NCBI GenBank assembly: GCA_902489185.1
Contig: CABTZC010000078.1
Coordinates: 1-8,557 of the forward strand
Source: an uncultured Brevibacterium sp.
GTDB lineage: Bacteria; Actinomycetota; Actinomycetes; Actinomycetales; Brevibacteriaceae
Length of the DNA stretch: 8,557 nt
Reading direction: 5' to 3'
Shown: positions 1-5,827 of the stretch, in pieces
How the letters are laid out: every line of letters begins with the position of its first letter
Position numbering within the stretch: position 1 is the first letter of the stretch
The notes under the pieces: generated by a model
Told to the model about the DNA's origin: nothing
The model's database searches: none
Seen by the model: only the letters and a program-made list of their open reading frames with translations
Made by a program: the position numbers and the translations under genes

Positions 1-993
1 GTCGCGCACGGAAAAATGAGCGAGCAGCAGCTGGAGAAAGCGATCGTCGACTTCTGGGAAAAGCAGTACGACGTGCTGGTCTGCACCACAATTGTGGAAA
101 CCGGAATCGACATTGCGAACGCCAACACGCTGATCGTGGACCGGGCAGACCGCATGGGCTTGTCCCAACTCCACCAGCTCAGAGGCCGTGTGGGCCGTGG
201 ACGCGAGCGCGCGTATGCGTACTTCCTCTACCCGTCAGACATCGAACTGACCGAAACCGCTCACGACCGCCTCGAAACCGTTGCCGCTCACACGGAACTG
301 GGTGCGGGTATGCAGGTGGCGATGAAAGACCTCGAAATCCGAGGTGCCGGAAACCTGCTGGGCGGCCAACAGTCCGGGCACGTCGAAGGTGTGGGATTCG
401 ACCTGTATGTGCGCATGGTGGGTGAAGCGGTCGCTAACTTTAAGGGCGAAGCAGAAGAAGAGCTCCCGGAAATGCGGATCGAGCTTCCCATCGACGCGCA
501 CCTTCCAACCACCTATGTTGAGCACGAGCGTCTGCGCTTAGAGGCCTACCGCAAACTGGCAACAGCAACCGACGAAACTGCCGTGCAAGAAGTCCTTGCC
601 GAACTCACCGACCGCTACGGCCCCTACCCGCCAGAAGTCGCGGTGCTGGCCGATGTCGCCCGCCTGCGTATCCGCGCACGCGCCTCGGGAATCAGCGACA
701 TCGTTGCGCAAGGAAACAACATCCGGTTTGGCCCCGTGGAACTTGCAGATTCGCAAGTCGTGCGACTCAAACGCCTCTACCCGCGGTCCCTCATCAAACC
801 CGCGGTGCGTTCAGTGCTGGTACCCAAACCCACCTCGGGACAGGGATTCGCCGCCAGCGACGTCACGGACGTAGCCCTGCTGGAATGGTGCATGAAGTTC
901 CTCAACGCGATCCTGCCGGTCGAAAAGCCGGACAGTGAAAAGGCAGGCGGCGAGAAGCCAGACAGCGGCGGCGGGGAAAAGGGGGAGTCGTGA
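1..993 (+). CDS. mfd: Transcription-repair coupling factor Mfd, C-terminal part (5' end outside window)
   Basis: Mfd is a DNA translocase that removes RNA polymerase stalled at lesions and recruits UvrA. The reading frame is open from base 1, so the ATG at 16 is an internal Met and not a start. Visible in order (residues counted from the window edge): helicase motif V around 29-45 (TTIVETGIDIANANTLI), motif VI around 60-66 (LRGRVGR), the translocation (TRG) region around 97-130 with DLEIRGAGNLLG, and the C-terminal D7 domain from about 154 to 295. About 330 residues are present; family members are usually 1,100-1,200 long, so some 800 or more lie upstream. The protein ends in a hydrophilic, low-complexity tail with EKPDS twice. 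Its TGA stop overlaps the GTG start of mazG by four bases (GTGA), so the two are probably translationally coupled. Confidence 0.97.
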   Translation, partial: VAHGKMSEQQLEKAIVDFWEKQYDVLVCTTIVETGIDIANANTLIVDRADRMGLSQLHQLRGRVGRGRERAYAYFLYPSDIELTETAHDRLETVAAHTELGAGMQVAMKDLEIRGAGNLLGGQQSGHVEGVGFDLYVRMVGEAVANFKGEAEEELPEMRIELPIDAHLPTTYVEHERLRLEAYRKLATATDETAVQEVLAELTDRYGPYPPEVAVLADVARLRIRARASGISDIVAQGNNIRFGPVELADSQVVRLKRLYPRSLIKPAVRSVLVPKPTSGQGFAASDVTDVALLEWCMKFLNAILPVEKPDSEKAGGEKPDSGGGEKGES

Positions 994-1778
994 CGCAGTG
1001 GGAGCCGGTCGACCCTGAAACCCTGTCAACGGCCGAGGTCGTTGCCTACTTGCGTGCCCGCTGCCCCTGGGCGGCCGCGCACACGCATGCGAGCCTGGCC
1101 CCGTACCTCTTAGAAGAGACGTATGAACTGCTCGACGCGATCGAGGAGTACACCACAAACCCCGTGTCTACGTCGCGTGAGGAACTCGTGGGCGAACTGG
1201 GCGATGTGGCATATCAGGTCCTTTTCCACGCGGCGCTGCTCGACCAGCCCAACGCGACACCCACCTCGGCGTGCCCACCCACCGGAAACTACGTGAGCCC
1301 CTACGCCATCACCGAGGTGGCAGACAGGTTGCGTGCGAAAGTGGTCCGGCGGCACCCGCACGTTTTTGAGACCACCGGCCCTACACGCATCGAGGACGTC
1401 GAACGGGCCTACGAACGCATCAAGGCAGAAGAAAAACGAGACGCCGGCGACGAATCCGTTGGAGATGTGGGCGCGGGTGATAATTTGACACGAGACGCGT
1501 GTGCGTCCATCCCAGCTAGCATGCCGGCACTCGCCCGGACGCAAGCAGTACTGGGCCGGTTAGACCGGGTGGACCTGAGTGTGGGGCGCAACGTGGACGT
1601 TGCCGGTACACCGGAGCCTGCGGACGACGATGTCACAGAAACTGCAATCGGCCAGGAACTGCTAGCAGTTGTCCAAAAAGCGCACGCGCATGGGATCGAC
1701 GCCGAAGGAGCTTTGCGTCGCGCCACCGACGCACTTATCGACGAAAGAGGGAGTCGTGCATCAACCGACACGCATTGA
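990..1778 (+). CDS. mazG: MazG-family nucleoside triphosphate pyrophosphohydrolase
   Basis: MazG enzymes hydrolyse (d)NTPs to monophosphate and pyrophosphate, removing aberrant or oxidised nucleotides; some also act on the alarmone ppGpp. In this 262-residue protein the metal-binding signature is present: EExxE at 42-46 and ELGD at 69-72. RRHPHVF at 120-126 and YERIKAEEK at 141-149 are typical of the family. A second, weaker MazG-like segment with PASMPALARTQ at 175-185 and AEGALRRATDALI at 238-250 follows a charged linker. The usual CPWD motif reads CPWA at 25-28, and the following Gln-Thr-His reads His-Thr-His. The GTG start has a G-rich ribosome binding site inside the end of mfd (981-987) and gives the expected N terminus just ahead of the CPW motif. 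Its 3' end overlaps the next gene by 23 bases. The family is clear; the activity is less certain because of the substitution. Confidence 0.93.
   Translation: MTQWEPVDPETLSTAEVVAYLRARCPWAAAHTHASLAPYLLEETYELLDAIEEYTTNPVSTSREELVGELGDVAYQVLFHAALLDQPNATPTSACPPTGNYVSPYAITEVADRLRAKVVRRHPHVFETTGPTRIEDVERAYERIKAEEKRDAGDESVGDVGAGDNLTRDACASIPASMPALARTQAVLGRLDRVDLSVGRNVDVAGTPEPADDDVTETAIGQELLAVVQKAHAHGIDAEGALRRATDALIDERGSRASTDTH
1746..1758 (+). promoter_or_regulatory. Ribosome binding site and GTG start of the phosphatase
   Basis: A purine-rich AGAGGGAG lies just ahead of a GTG start, inside the end of mazG. The ten bases GGGAGTCGTG (1749-1758) are identical to those at the mazG start (983-992). This signal supports starting the phosphatase at 1756 rather than at the upstream ATG. 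Confidence 0.7.
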
Positions 1779-2505
1779 GATCGGCGGGACATTTAACTTC
1801 CGTGACATAGGAGGCTGGGACACGCCCGCAGGTCGAGTTGCGCAACACAAAGTGTTCCGCTCAGACGGGTTGTCGGCCCTGACCGACGACGCACGGGCAC
1901 GTCTCCAGGAGCTGGGGATTGCCACGGTGATCGACCTGCGTGAAGAGCGAGAACGCACCAACGCGCCCAATGCGCTAGGGGACTTGCCGGTCAATCACAT
2001 TCACGCGCCACTGTTTGGCAATCGGCTGTACCCCGCTGACCGTGATCGACCAGATCGGATTGTGCTTGAAAAGCGCGACTTAGAGACTCTGTACGGTGTT
2101 TTGCTCGACCGCTTTGCCCTTAACGTCGCACACGTGATTGACCTTGTTGCCAATGCCGACGGGCCACTGGTGTACCACTGTTCGGCTGGAAAAGACCGCA
2201 CCGGAGTCGTCACGGCGTTCATCCACGAACTCATAGGAGTTGCGCGTGACGACGTGGTGACCGACTACAACGCCACAGAGCAATTCTTGGGAGCAGAATT
2301 TTTGGCCGCAATCAGCGCAAACTTCGCAAATGCGGGCATTGTGGCAAACCTGTCAGAAACCGCAACACAAGCCCCACGCGTCTACATGGACAACATGTTG
2401 CGGCGAGTCGACGACGAATTTGGGGGAGTGGAGCAGTTCCTTCTGTCGGGTGGAATGAACACAAAAACGCCGGATCTGCTCCGCCAGAAACTGCTTGTAG
2501 ATTAG
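1756..2505 (+). CDS. Tyrosine/serine or lipid phosphatase (Y_phosphatase3, PtpB/LipA-like)
   Basis: This is a 249-residue cysteine-dependent phosphatase. The P-loop HCSAGKDRTG lies at 141-150, with nucleophile Cys142, Arg148 for phosphate binding, and Lys146-Asp147 as in M. tuberculosis PtpB and Listeria LipA. Those relatives dephosphorylate phosphotyrosine, phosphoserine and phosphoinositides. The N-terminal pattern GGTFNFRDIGG (10-20), FRSDGLS (34-40) and VIDLR (58-62) is also typical. The GTG at 1756 is chosen because a good Shine-Dalgarno (AGAGGGAG, 1746-1753) precedes it and the family homology begins a few residues in. An ATG in frame at 1669 would add 29 unlike residues from within mazG. 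I see no signal peptide or membrane segment, so the protein looks cytosolic; PtpB leaves the cell without a classical signal, so secretion cannot be excluded. Substrate unknown. It sits where M. tuberculosis has lpqU, between mazG and eno. Confidence 0.9.
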   Translation: MHQPTRIEIGGTFNFRDIGGWDTPAGRVAQHKVFRSDGLSALTDDARARLQELGIATVIDLREERERTNAPNALGDLPVNHIHAPLFGNRLYPADRDRPDRIVLEKRDLETLYGVLLDRFALNVAHVIDLVANADGPLVYHCSAGKDRTGVVTAFIHELIGVARDDVVTDYNATEQFLGAEFLAAISANFANAGIVANLSETATQAPRVYMDNMLRRVDDEFGGVEQFLLSGGMNTKTPDLLRQKLLVD

Positions 2506-2537
2506 AGTTACGACTGAAGCCTCTCGACGTGTGTAAA

Positions 2538-2547
2538 AGGAGACACC
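2538..2547 (+). promoter_or_regulatory. Strong ribosome binding site of enolase
   Basis: AGGAG (2538-2542) within an AAAAGGAG run stands five bases ahead of the enolase ATG. It is the best Shine-Dalgarno in the window, as expected for an abundant glycolytic enzyme. The 42-base gap ahead of eno holds no promoter I can call with confidence; TAGATT (2498-2503) and TAGAGT (2503-2508) fit the loose actinobacterial -10 pattern, but I see no convincing -35. Confidence 0.8.
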
Positions 2548-3828
2548 ATGGCACAGATCATCGCGGCTAACGCTCGTGAAATCCTAGACTCCCGCGGCAA
2601 CCCCACTGTCGAAGTTGAGATCCTTCTGGAGGACGGAGCAATTGGTTCCGCATGTGTCCCCTCCGGTGCATCAACCGGTGAATGGGAAGCTGTTGAACTT
2701 CGCGACAACGATCCAGAACGCTACGACGGCAAGGGTGTTCTGTCCGCTGTTGACTCTGTCCTCGACGAGATCCACGACGCAGTTGCAGGTATCGAAGCCG
2801 ACGACCAGCGCATCATCGACCAGACGCTGATCGACCTCGACGGAACTCCTAACAAAGAACGTTTGGGTGCCAATGCGATCCTGGGAACCTCACTTGCAGC
2901 AGCCCACGCGGCAGCCCGGTCGGTCGATCTCCCACTTTTCCGCTACCTGGGTGGTCCCAACGCACACGTCATGCCCGTACCCATGATGAACATCCTCAAC
3001 GGTGGAGCGCACGCCGACTCCAACGTTGATATTCAGGAATTCATGATCGCGCCTATTGGTGCAGCGACCTTCCGCGAAGCACTCCAGTGGGGTGCCGAGG
3101 TCTACCACGCACTCAAGAAAGTACTTAAGGCTAAAGGTCTGGGAACTGGTTTGGGTGACGAAGGTGGGTTTGCGCCTAACCTCGAATCCAACGCGCAGGC
3201 ACTCGACCTCATCATTGAAGCAATCCAGGCGACCGGTCGTACGCCGGGCAAGGACATTGCGCTCGCACTTGACGTTGCGTCCAGCGAGTTCTTTAAAGAC
3301 GGGACGTACTCCTTCGAAGGTGCGCAAAAGTCCGCAGAAGAAATGACCGCGTACTACACCGAACTCGTAGAAAAGTACCCACTTGTTTCAATCGAAGACC
3401 CACTGGATGAAAACGACTGGGACGGATACGTCCACCTCACGGAAACCTTGGGCGACCGGGTTCAGCTGGTGGGTGACGACCTCTTCGTGACTAACCCTGA
3501 GCGCCTGCAGACCGGAATCGAAAAGGGAGCTGCTAACTCACTTTTGGTGAAGGTCAACCAGATTGGTACCCTGACCGAAACTCTGGAAGCCATTGCACTG
3601 GCACAGACCAACGGTTACACCACCATGGTGTCCCACCGCTCTGGTGAAACCGAAGACACCACGATTGCCGACCTGGCAGTCGCTACCAACGCCGGACAGA
3701 TCAAAACCGGTGCGCCTGCTCGTTCGGAACGTGTAGCTAAGTACAACCGCCTGCTGGTGATCGAAGAGTTCTTGGGTGACGCAGCTCGTTACGCAGGAGC
3801 CCGCGCGTTCCCACGTTTCAACGCGTAA
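2548..3828 (+). CDS. eno: Enolase (phosphopyruvate hydratase)
   Basis: Enolase converts 2-phosphoglycerate to phosphoenolpyruvate in glycolysis, in the cytosol, as a Mg-dependent enzyme. The 426-residue length is normal. Signatures by residue: SGASTGE loop at 39-45, GGAHADSNVDIQEF at 152-165 with His155, DEGGFAP at 204-210 with Glu205 as the likely acid/base partner, metal ligands Asp242, Glu283 (SIEDP) and Asp310 (VGDD), catalytic Lys335 in LLVKVNQIGT, SHRSGETEDT at 362-371, and Lys386 in GQIKTG. All active-site residues are in place. The residue after SGASTGE is Trp where His or Tyr is common in relatives I remember; this site is variable. The ATG is fixed by the ribosome binding site and the standard N terminus (IIAANAREILDSRGNPT). 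A strong hairpin terminator follows, so it probably ends a transcription unit. Confidence 0.99.
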   Translation: MAQIIAANAREILDSRGNPTVEVEILLEDGAIGSACVPSGASTGEWEAVELRDNDPERYDGKGVLSAVDSVLDEIHDAVAGIEADDQRIIDQTLIDLDGTPNKERLGANAILGTSLAAAHAAARSVDLPLFRYLGGPNAHVMPVPMMNILNGGAHADSNVDIQEFMIAPIGAATFREALQWGAEVYHALKKVLKAKGLGTGLGDEGGFAPNLESNAQALDLIIEAIQATGRTPGKDIALALDVASSEFFKDGTYSFEGAQKSAEEMTAYYTELVEKYPLVSIEDPLDENDWDGYVHLTETLGDRVQLVGDDLFVTNPERLQTGIEKGAANSLLVKVNQIGTLTETLEAIALAQTNGYTTMVSHRSGETEDTTIADLAVATNAGQIKTGAPARSERVAKYNRLLVIEEFLGDAARYAGARAFPRFNA

Positions 3829-3854
3829 ACGCTTCAGCGGATAATCAACACACC

Positions 3855-3874
3855 CGCGAATAGCCTTCGCGTTT
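3855..3874 (+). terminator. Small hairpin with short T run after enolase
   Basis: CGCGAA (3855-3860) pairs with TTCGCG (3866-3871) around a five-base loop, followed by TTT. It is weak alone, and lies just ahead of the larger terminator at 3877-3913. It may be an auxiliary terminator or a 3'-end stabiliser of eno mRNA. Confidence 0.35.
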
Positions 3875-3876
3875 AA

Positions 3877-3913
3877 GGAAAAGCACGGCACACTACAAGT
3901 GTCGTGCTTTTCC
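3877..3913 (+). terminator. Rho-independent terminator between eno and divIC
   Basis: Bases 3877-3891 pair with 3899-3913 in a 15-bp stem (one G-T pair) with a seven-base loop. The inner GCACGGCAC/GTGTCGTGC part is followed by TTTT (3908-3911), and the left arm carries the matching AAAA, so the structure could work in both directions. It should end transcription from eno and split the conserved gene block into two units. Confidence 0.85.
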
Positions 3914-3942
3914 CTTCCCCTACGCGCGAATGACGAGGTCCC

Positions 3943-4389
3943 ATGAGCAAGAAGCCACAGAGTAGCCGTGCGACCTCGTCCTCAGAAACTTCAGGTCACA
4001 AAAAGTTGCGTAAGCGAATGAGCTTTGGGCGAAAAGCGGCCCTAGCAGCAGTTTTTGTTCTGGTTGGACTCATGTTCGTTCCCACTGTGAGCACAGGTAT
4101 CCGGCAAGCACAACAGATCAGTGCTTTGGAGCGCGACAACAAAGCGACCGAGCAAGAGATCAAAGACCTTGAGAAAAAACAACGCGAACTCAAAGACCCC
4201 AAATATATGGAACGGCGCGCGCGGGACGAATACCACTACGCCAAACCGGGTGAAAAAATCTTTATCGTAGAATCTGACAAGAACGAACACGCTTCAACAA
4301 ACCAAGCGAACAAAGGTGAACGGCAACGTCCCTGGTATGTTGAACTTTCGGACTCCCTCAAGACTGTGGGGCTAGCAACGGAGGAATAG
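3943..4389 (+). CDS. Septum formation initiator, DivIC/FtsB-like membrane protein
   Basis: This 148-residue, single-pass inner-membrane protein belongs to the DivIC/FtsB family, whose members bridge FtsL and FtsQ in the divisome and help activate septal peptidoglycan synthesis. Visible: a basic, Ser-rich cytoplasmic N terminus (1-30), one transmembrane segment at about 31-50, an extracytoplasmic coiled coil at about 54-84 rich in Glu and Lys, then the family hallmark DPKYMERRARDEYHYAKPGE (85-104) and IFIVES. The C-terminal tail (112-148) is hydrophilic and variable. The ATG is preceded by GAGG four bases upstream. The gene follows the eno terminator and ends two bases before the next gene, so it probably heads a unit with DUF501, ppx and the protease. 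The same position is held by Rv1024 in M. tuberculosis. Confidence 0.92.
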   Translation: MSKKPQSSRATSSSETSGHKKLRKRMSFGRKAALAAVFVLVGLMFVPTVSTGIRQAQQISALERDNKATEQEIKDLEKKQRELKDPKYMERRARDEYHYAKPGEKIFIVESDKNEHASTNQANKGERQRPWYVELSDSLKTVGLATEE

Positions 4390-4391
4390 CA

Positions 4392-4901
4392 ATGGTTGGC
4401 CTGGCCAGTAAGGCAGACTTAGAGATTGTGCGCCAACAGTTGGGCCGCATCCCCAGAGGAGTGCTTGGTATAGCCGCCCGATCAGTCACCGGAGAGCCAC
4501 TCGTCATTGCAACAGCACCTCGTCTTGAAGACGGTTCACCGTTCCCCACCACCTACTATTTGACTCACCCCGCTTATGTTGCTGAATGTTCACGCCTTGA
4601 GGCCTCCGGGATTATGGCCGAATGGACCCAAGAGCTCACAGAAAATGAGGAGCTGGCTGCCCAGTACTTGGCGGCTCACCGTGCGTACTTGAGCGACCGC
4701 AAAACTCTGGGAGACGAAGCCGGTATCGAGTTCGTCGAAGAAATCGCCGACTTTTCCGCTGGCGGGATGCCTAACCGGGTGAAGTGCCTACATGCTCTGG
4801 TGGGTCATGCTCTAGCTGCCGGGCCGGGTGTGAACCCGATTGGTGATCGCGCCATTGAACGAATGAACAACGTTCCGGGGGTACAGAACTCATGCGCGTA
4901 G
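4392..4901 (+). CDS. DUF501 family protein, function unknown
   Basis: This 169-residue soluble protein of the DUF501 family has no established function. Recognisable blocks are LGRIPRG at 17-23, FPTTYYLTHP at 51-60, GGMPNRVKCLH at 124-134, and GVNPIGD at 146-152. Cys132, His134 and His139 (KCLHALVGH) sit close together and could bind a metal, which is inference only. There is no signal peptide or transmembrane helix. The ATG has a strong GGAGG (4380-4384) seven bases upstream, in the last codons of divIC. Its last ten bases overlap the start of ppx. In M. tuberculosis the homologue (Rv1025) also lies between the divIC-like gene and ppx2, which suggests a role tied to one of those neighbours. 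Confidence 0.9.
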   Translation: MVGLASKADLEIVRQQLGRIPRGVLGIAARSVTGEPLVIATAPRLEDGSPFPTTYYLTHPAYVAECSRLEASGIMAEWTQELTENEELAAQYLAAHRAYLSDRKTLGDEAGIEFVEEIADFSAGGMPNRVKCLHALVGHALAAGPGVNPIGDRAIERMNNVPGVQNSCA

Positions 4902-5827
4902 CTGCGATCGACTGTGGAACCAACTCCATCCGACTCCTCATCGCCGACACAGACGGCACCGCGCTAACCGACGTGGTGCGCGAAATGCGCGTTGTGCGTC
5001 TAGGCCAAGGCGTCGACGCAACGGGCGCTTTTGCCGCAGAAGCACTCGAACGAACCTTCGCAGCAATCGACGAATATGCTGAACTCATCACAGACCACGG
5101 TGCGGAACACGTCCGCTTCGTTGCCACCTCGGCCACCCGCGATGCCTCCAACCGCGAAACGTTTTTTGCCGGCGTGCGCGAACGCTTGAGCATCGACGCG
5201 GAAGTCATCACAGGTGAAGAAGAAGCCGAACTGTCCTTCATCGGAGCAACCGCAGGACTGGGTGCCAGCGTAGATTACCCGGCACTCGTCATGGACCTGG
5301 GCGGTGGCTCAACCGAGTTGGTGCTGGGCACGGACGTCGTTGACAGTGCGTTTTCGATGGACATCGGGTGCGTGCGCATGACCGAACGCCACATGCACTC
5401 AAACCCGCCCACTGCGGACGAAGTAGCGGCGGCGGTGGCCGACATCGACGAGTGGTATGACCGGGCACGCCAAACAGTCGACACCTCGCAGGCGCGCACT
5501 CTGGTGGGAGTAGCCGGGACCATCACCACGGTCACGGCGGCGTATTTGGACCTGCCGGCGTATGACCCGCACGCGATCCACGGCGCGCAACTTGAAGTGG
5601 ACCGTGCCCTGGATGCCTGTCAAAAACTTGCGTCCATGACACGTGAGGAACGGGCTGCACTCCCGTATATGCACCCCGGGCGCGTTGATGTCATTGGCGC
5701 CGGCGCGACCGTGTTCTCTCGCCTCATTACTCGCATTGTCGCTGATGCGCCGCGACTCACGATTCGCACCAGTGAAACCGACATTCTGGACGGAATTGCG
5801 CTTGGCGTGGCGAGGTCACGTGCCTAA
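4892..5827 (+). CDS. Ppx/GppA family phosphatase (short, actinobacterial type)
   Basis: This 311-residue cytosolic protein of the actin-like (ASKHA) fold hydrolyses polyphosphate and/or the 5'-phosphate of pppGpp in the family. Motifs: AIDCGTNSIRLLI (5-17, phosphate 1 loop), RVVRLGQGVD (33-42), ATSATRDASN (78-87), GEEEAELS (108-115) with Glu110 as the likely catalytic Glu by alignment to E. coli Ppx, DLGGGSTEL (135-143, second phosphate loop), GCVRMTE (159-165), GVAGTITT (206-213), MHPGRVDVIGAGA (260-272) and SETDILDGIA (294-303). It lacks the C-terminal HD-like domain of the ~500-residue E. coli enzymes, as do M. tuberculosis Ppx1 and Ppx2. Its ATG lies inside the end of the DUF501 gene (10-base overlap), and its stop lies inside the start of the protease gene (8-base overlap). 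Whether polyphosphate, pppGpp or both are substrates cannot be read from sequence. Confidence 0.94.
   Translation: MRVAAIDCGTNSIRLLIADTDGTALTDVVREMRVVRLGQGVDATGAFAAEALERTFAAIDEYAELITDHGAEHVRFVATSATRDASNRETFFAGVRERLSIDAEVITGEEEAELSFIGATAGLGASVDYPALVMDLGGGSTELVLGTDVVDSAFSMDIGCVRMTERHMHSNPPTADEVAAAVADIDEWYDRARQTVDTSQARTLVGVAGTITTVTAAYLDLPAYDPHAIHGAQLEVDRALDACQKLASMTREERAALPYMHPGRVDVIGAGATVFSRLITRIVADAPRLTIRTSETDILDGIALGVARSRA
5811..5822 (+). promoter_or_regulatory. Ribosome binding site and GTG start of the protease
   Basis: CGAGGTC (5811-5817) stands two bases before a GTG at 5820. The same seven bases with the same spacing precede the ATG of divIC (3934-3940). This signal, and the signal peptide that begins immediately after, fix the start at 5820. 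The frame stays open upstream to 5643 but only as a shadow of ppx. Confidence 0.65.

Noticed and set aside
16..18. ATG at 16 as a gene start
   Set aside because: The Mfd frame is open to base 1 and the residues ahead of this Met (VAHGK) belong to the known Mfd helicase region.
1110..1544. Various - strand and alternate-frame reading frames over mazG, eno, ppx and others
   Set aside because: They are shadows of strongly supported + strand genes, with no domain signatures and no start signals.
1669..1755. Upstream ATG at 1669 as the start of the phosphatase
   Set aside because: It would overlap mazG by 110 bases, adds residues unlike the family, and lacks a good ribosome binding site; the GTG at 1756 has one.
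5643..5819. Upstream ATG at 5643 as the start of the protease
   Set aside because: It would lie deep in ppx and would bury the clear signal peptide inside the protein.
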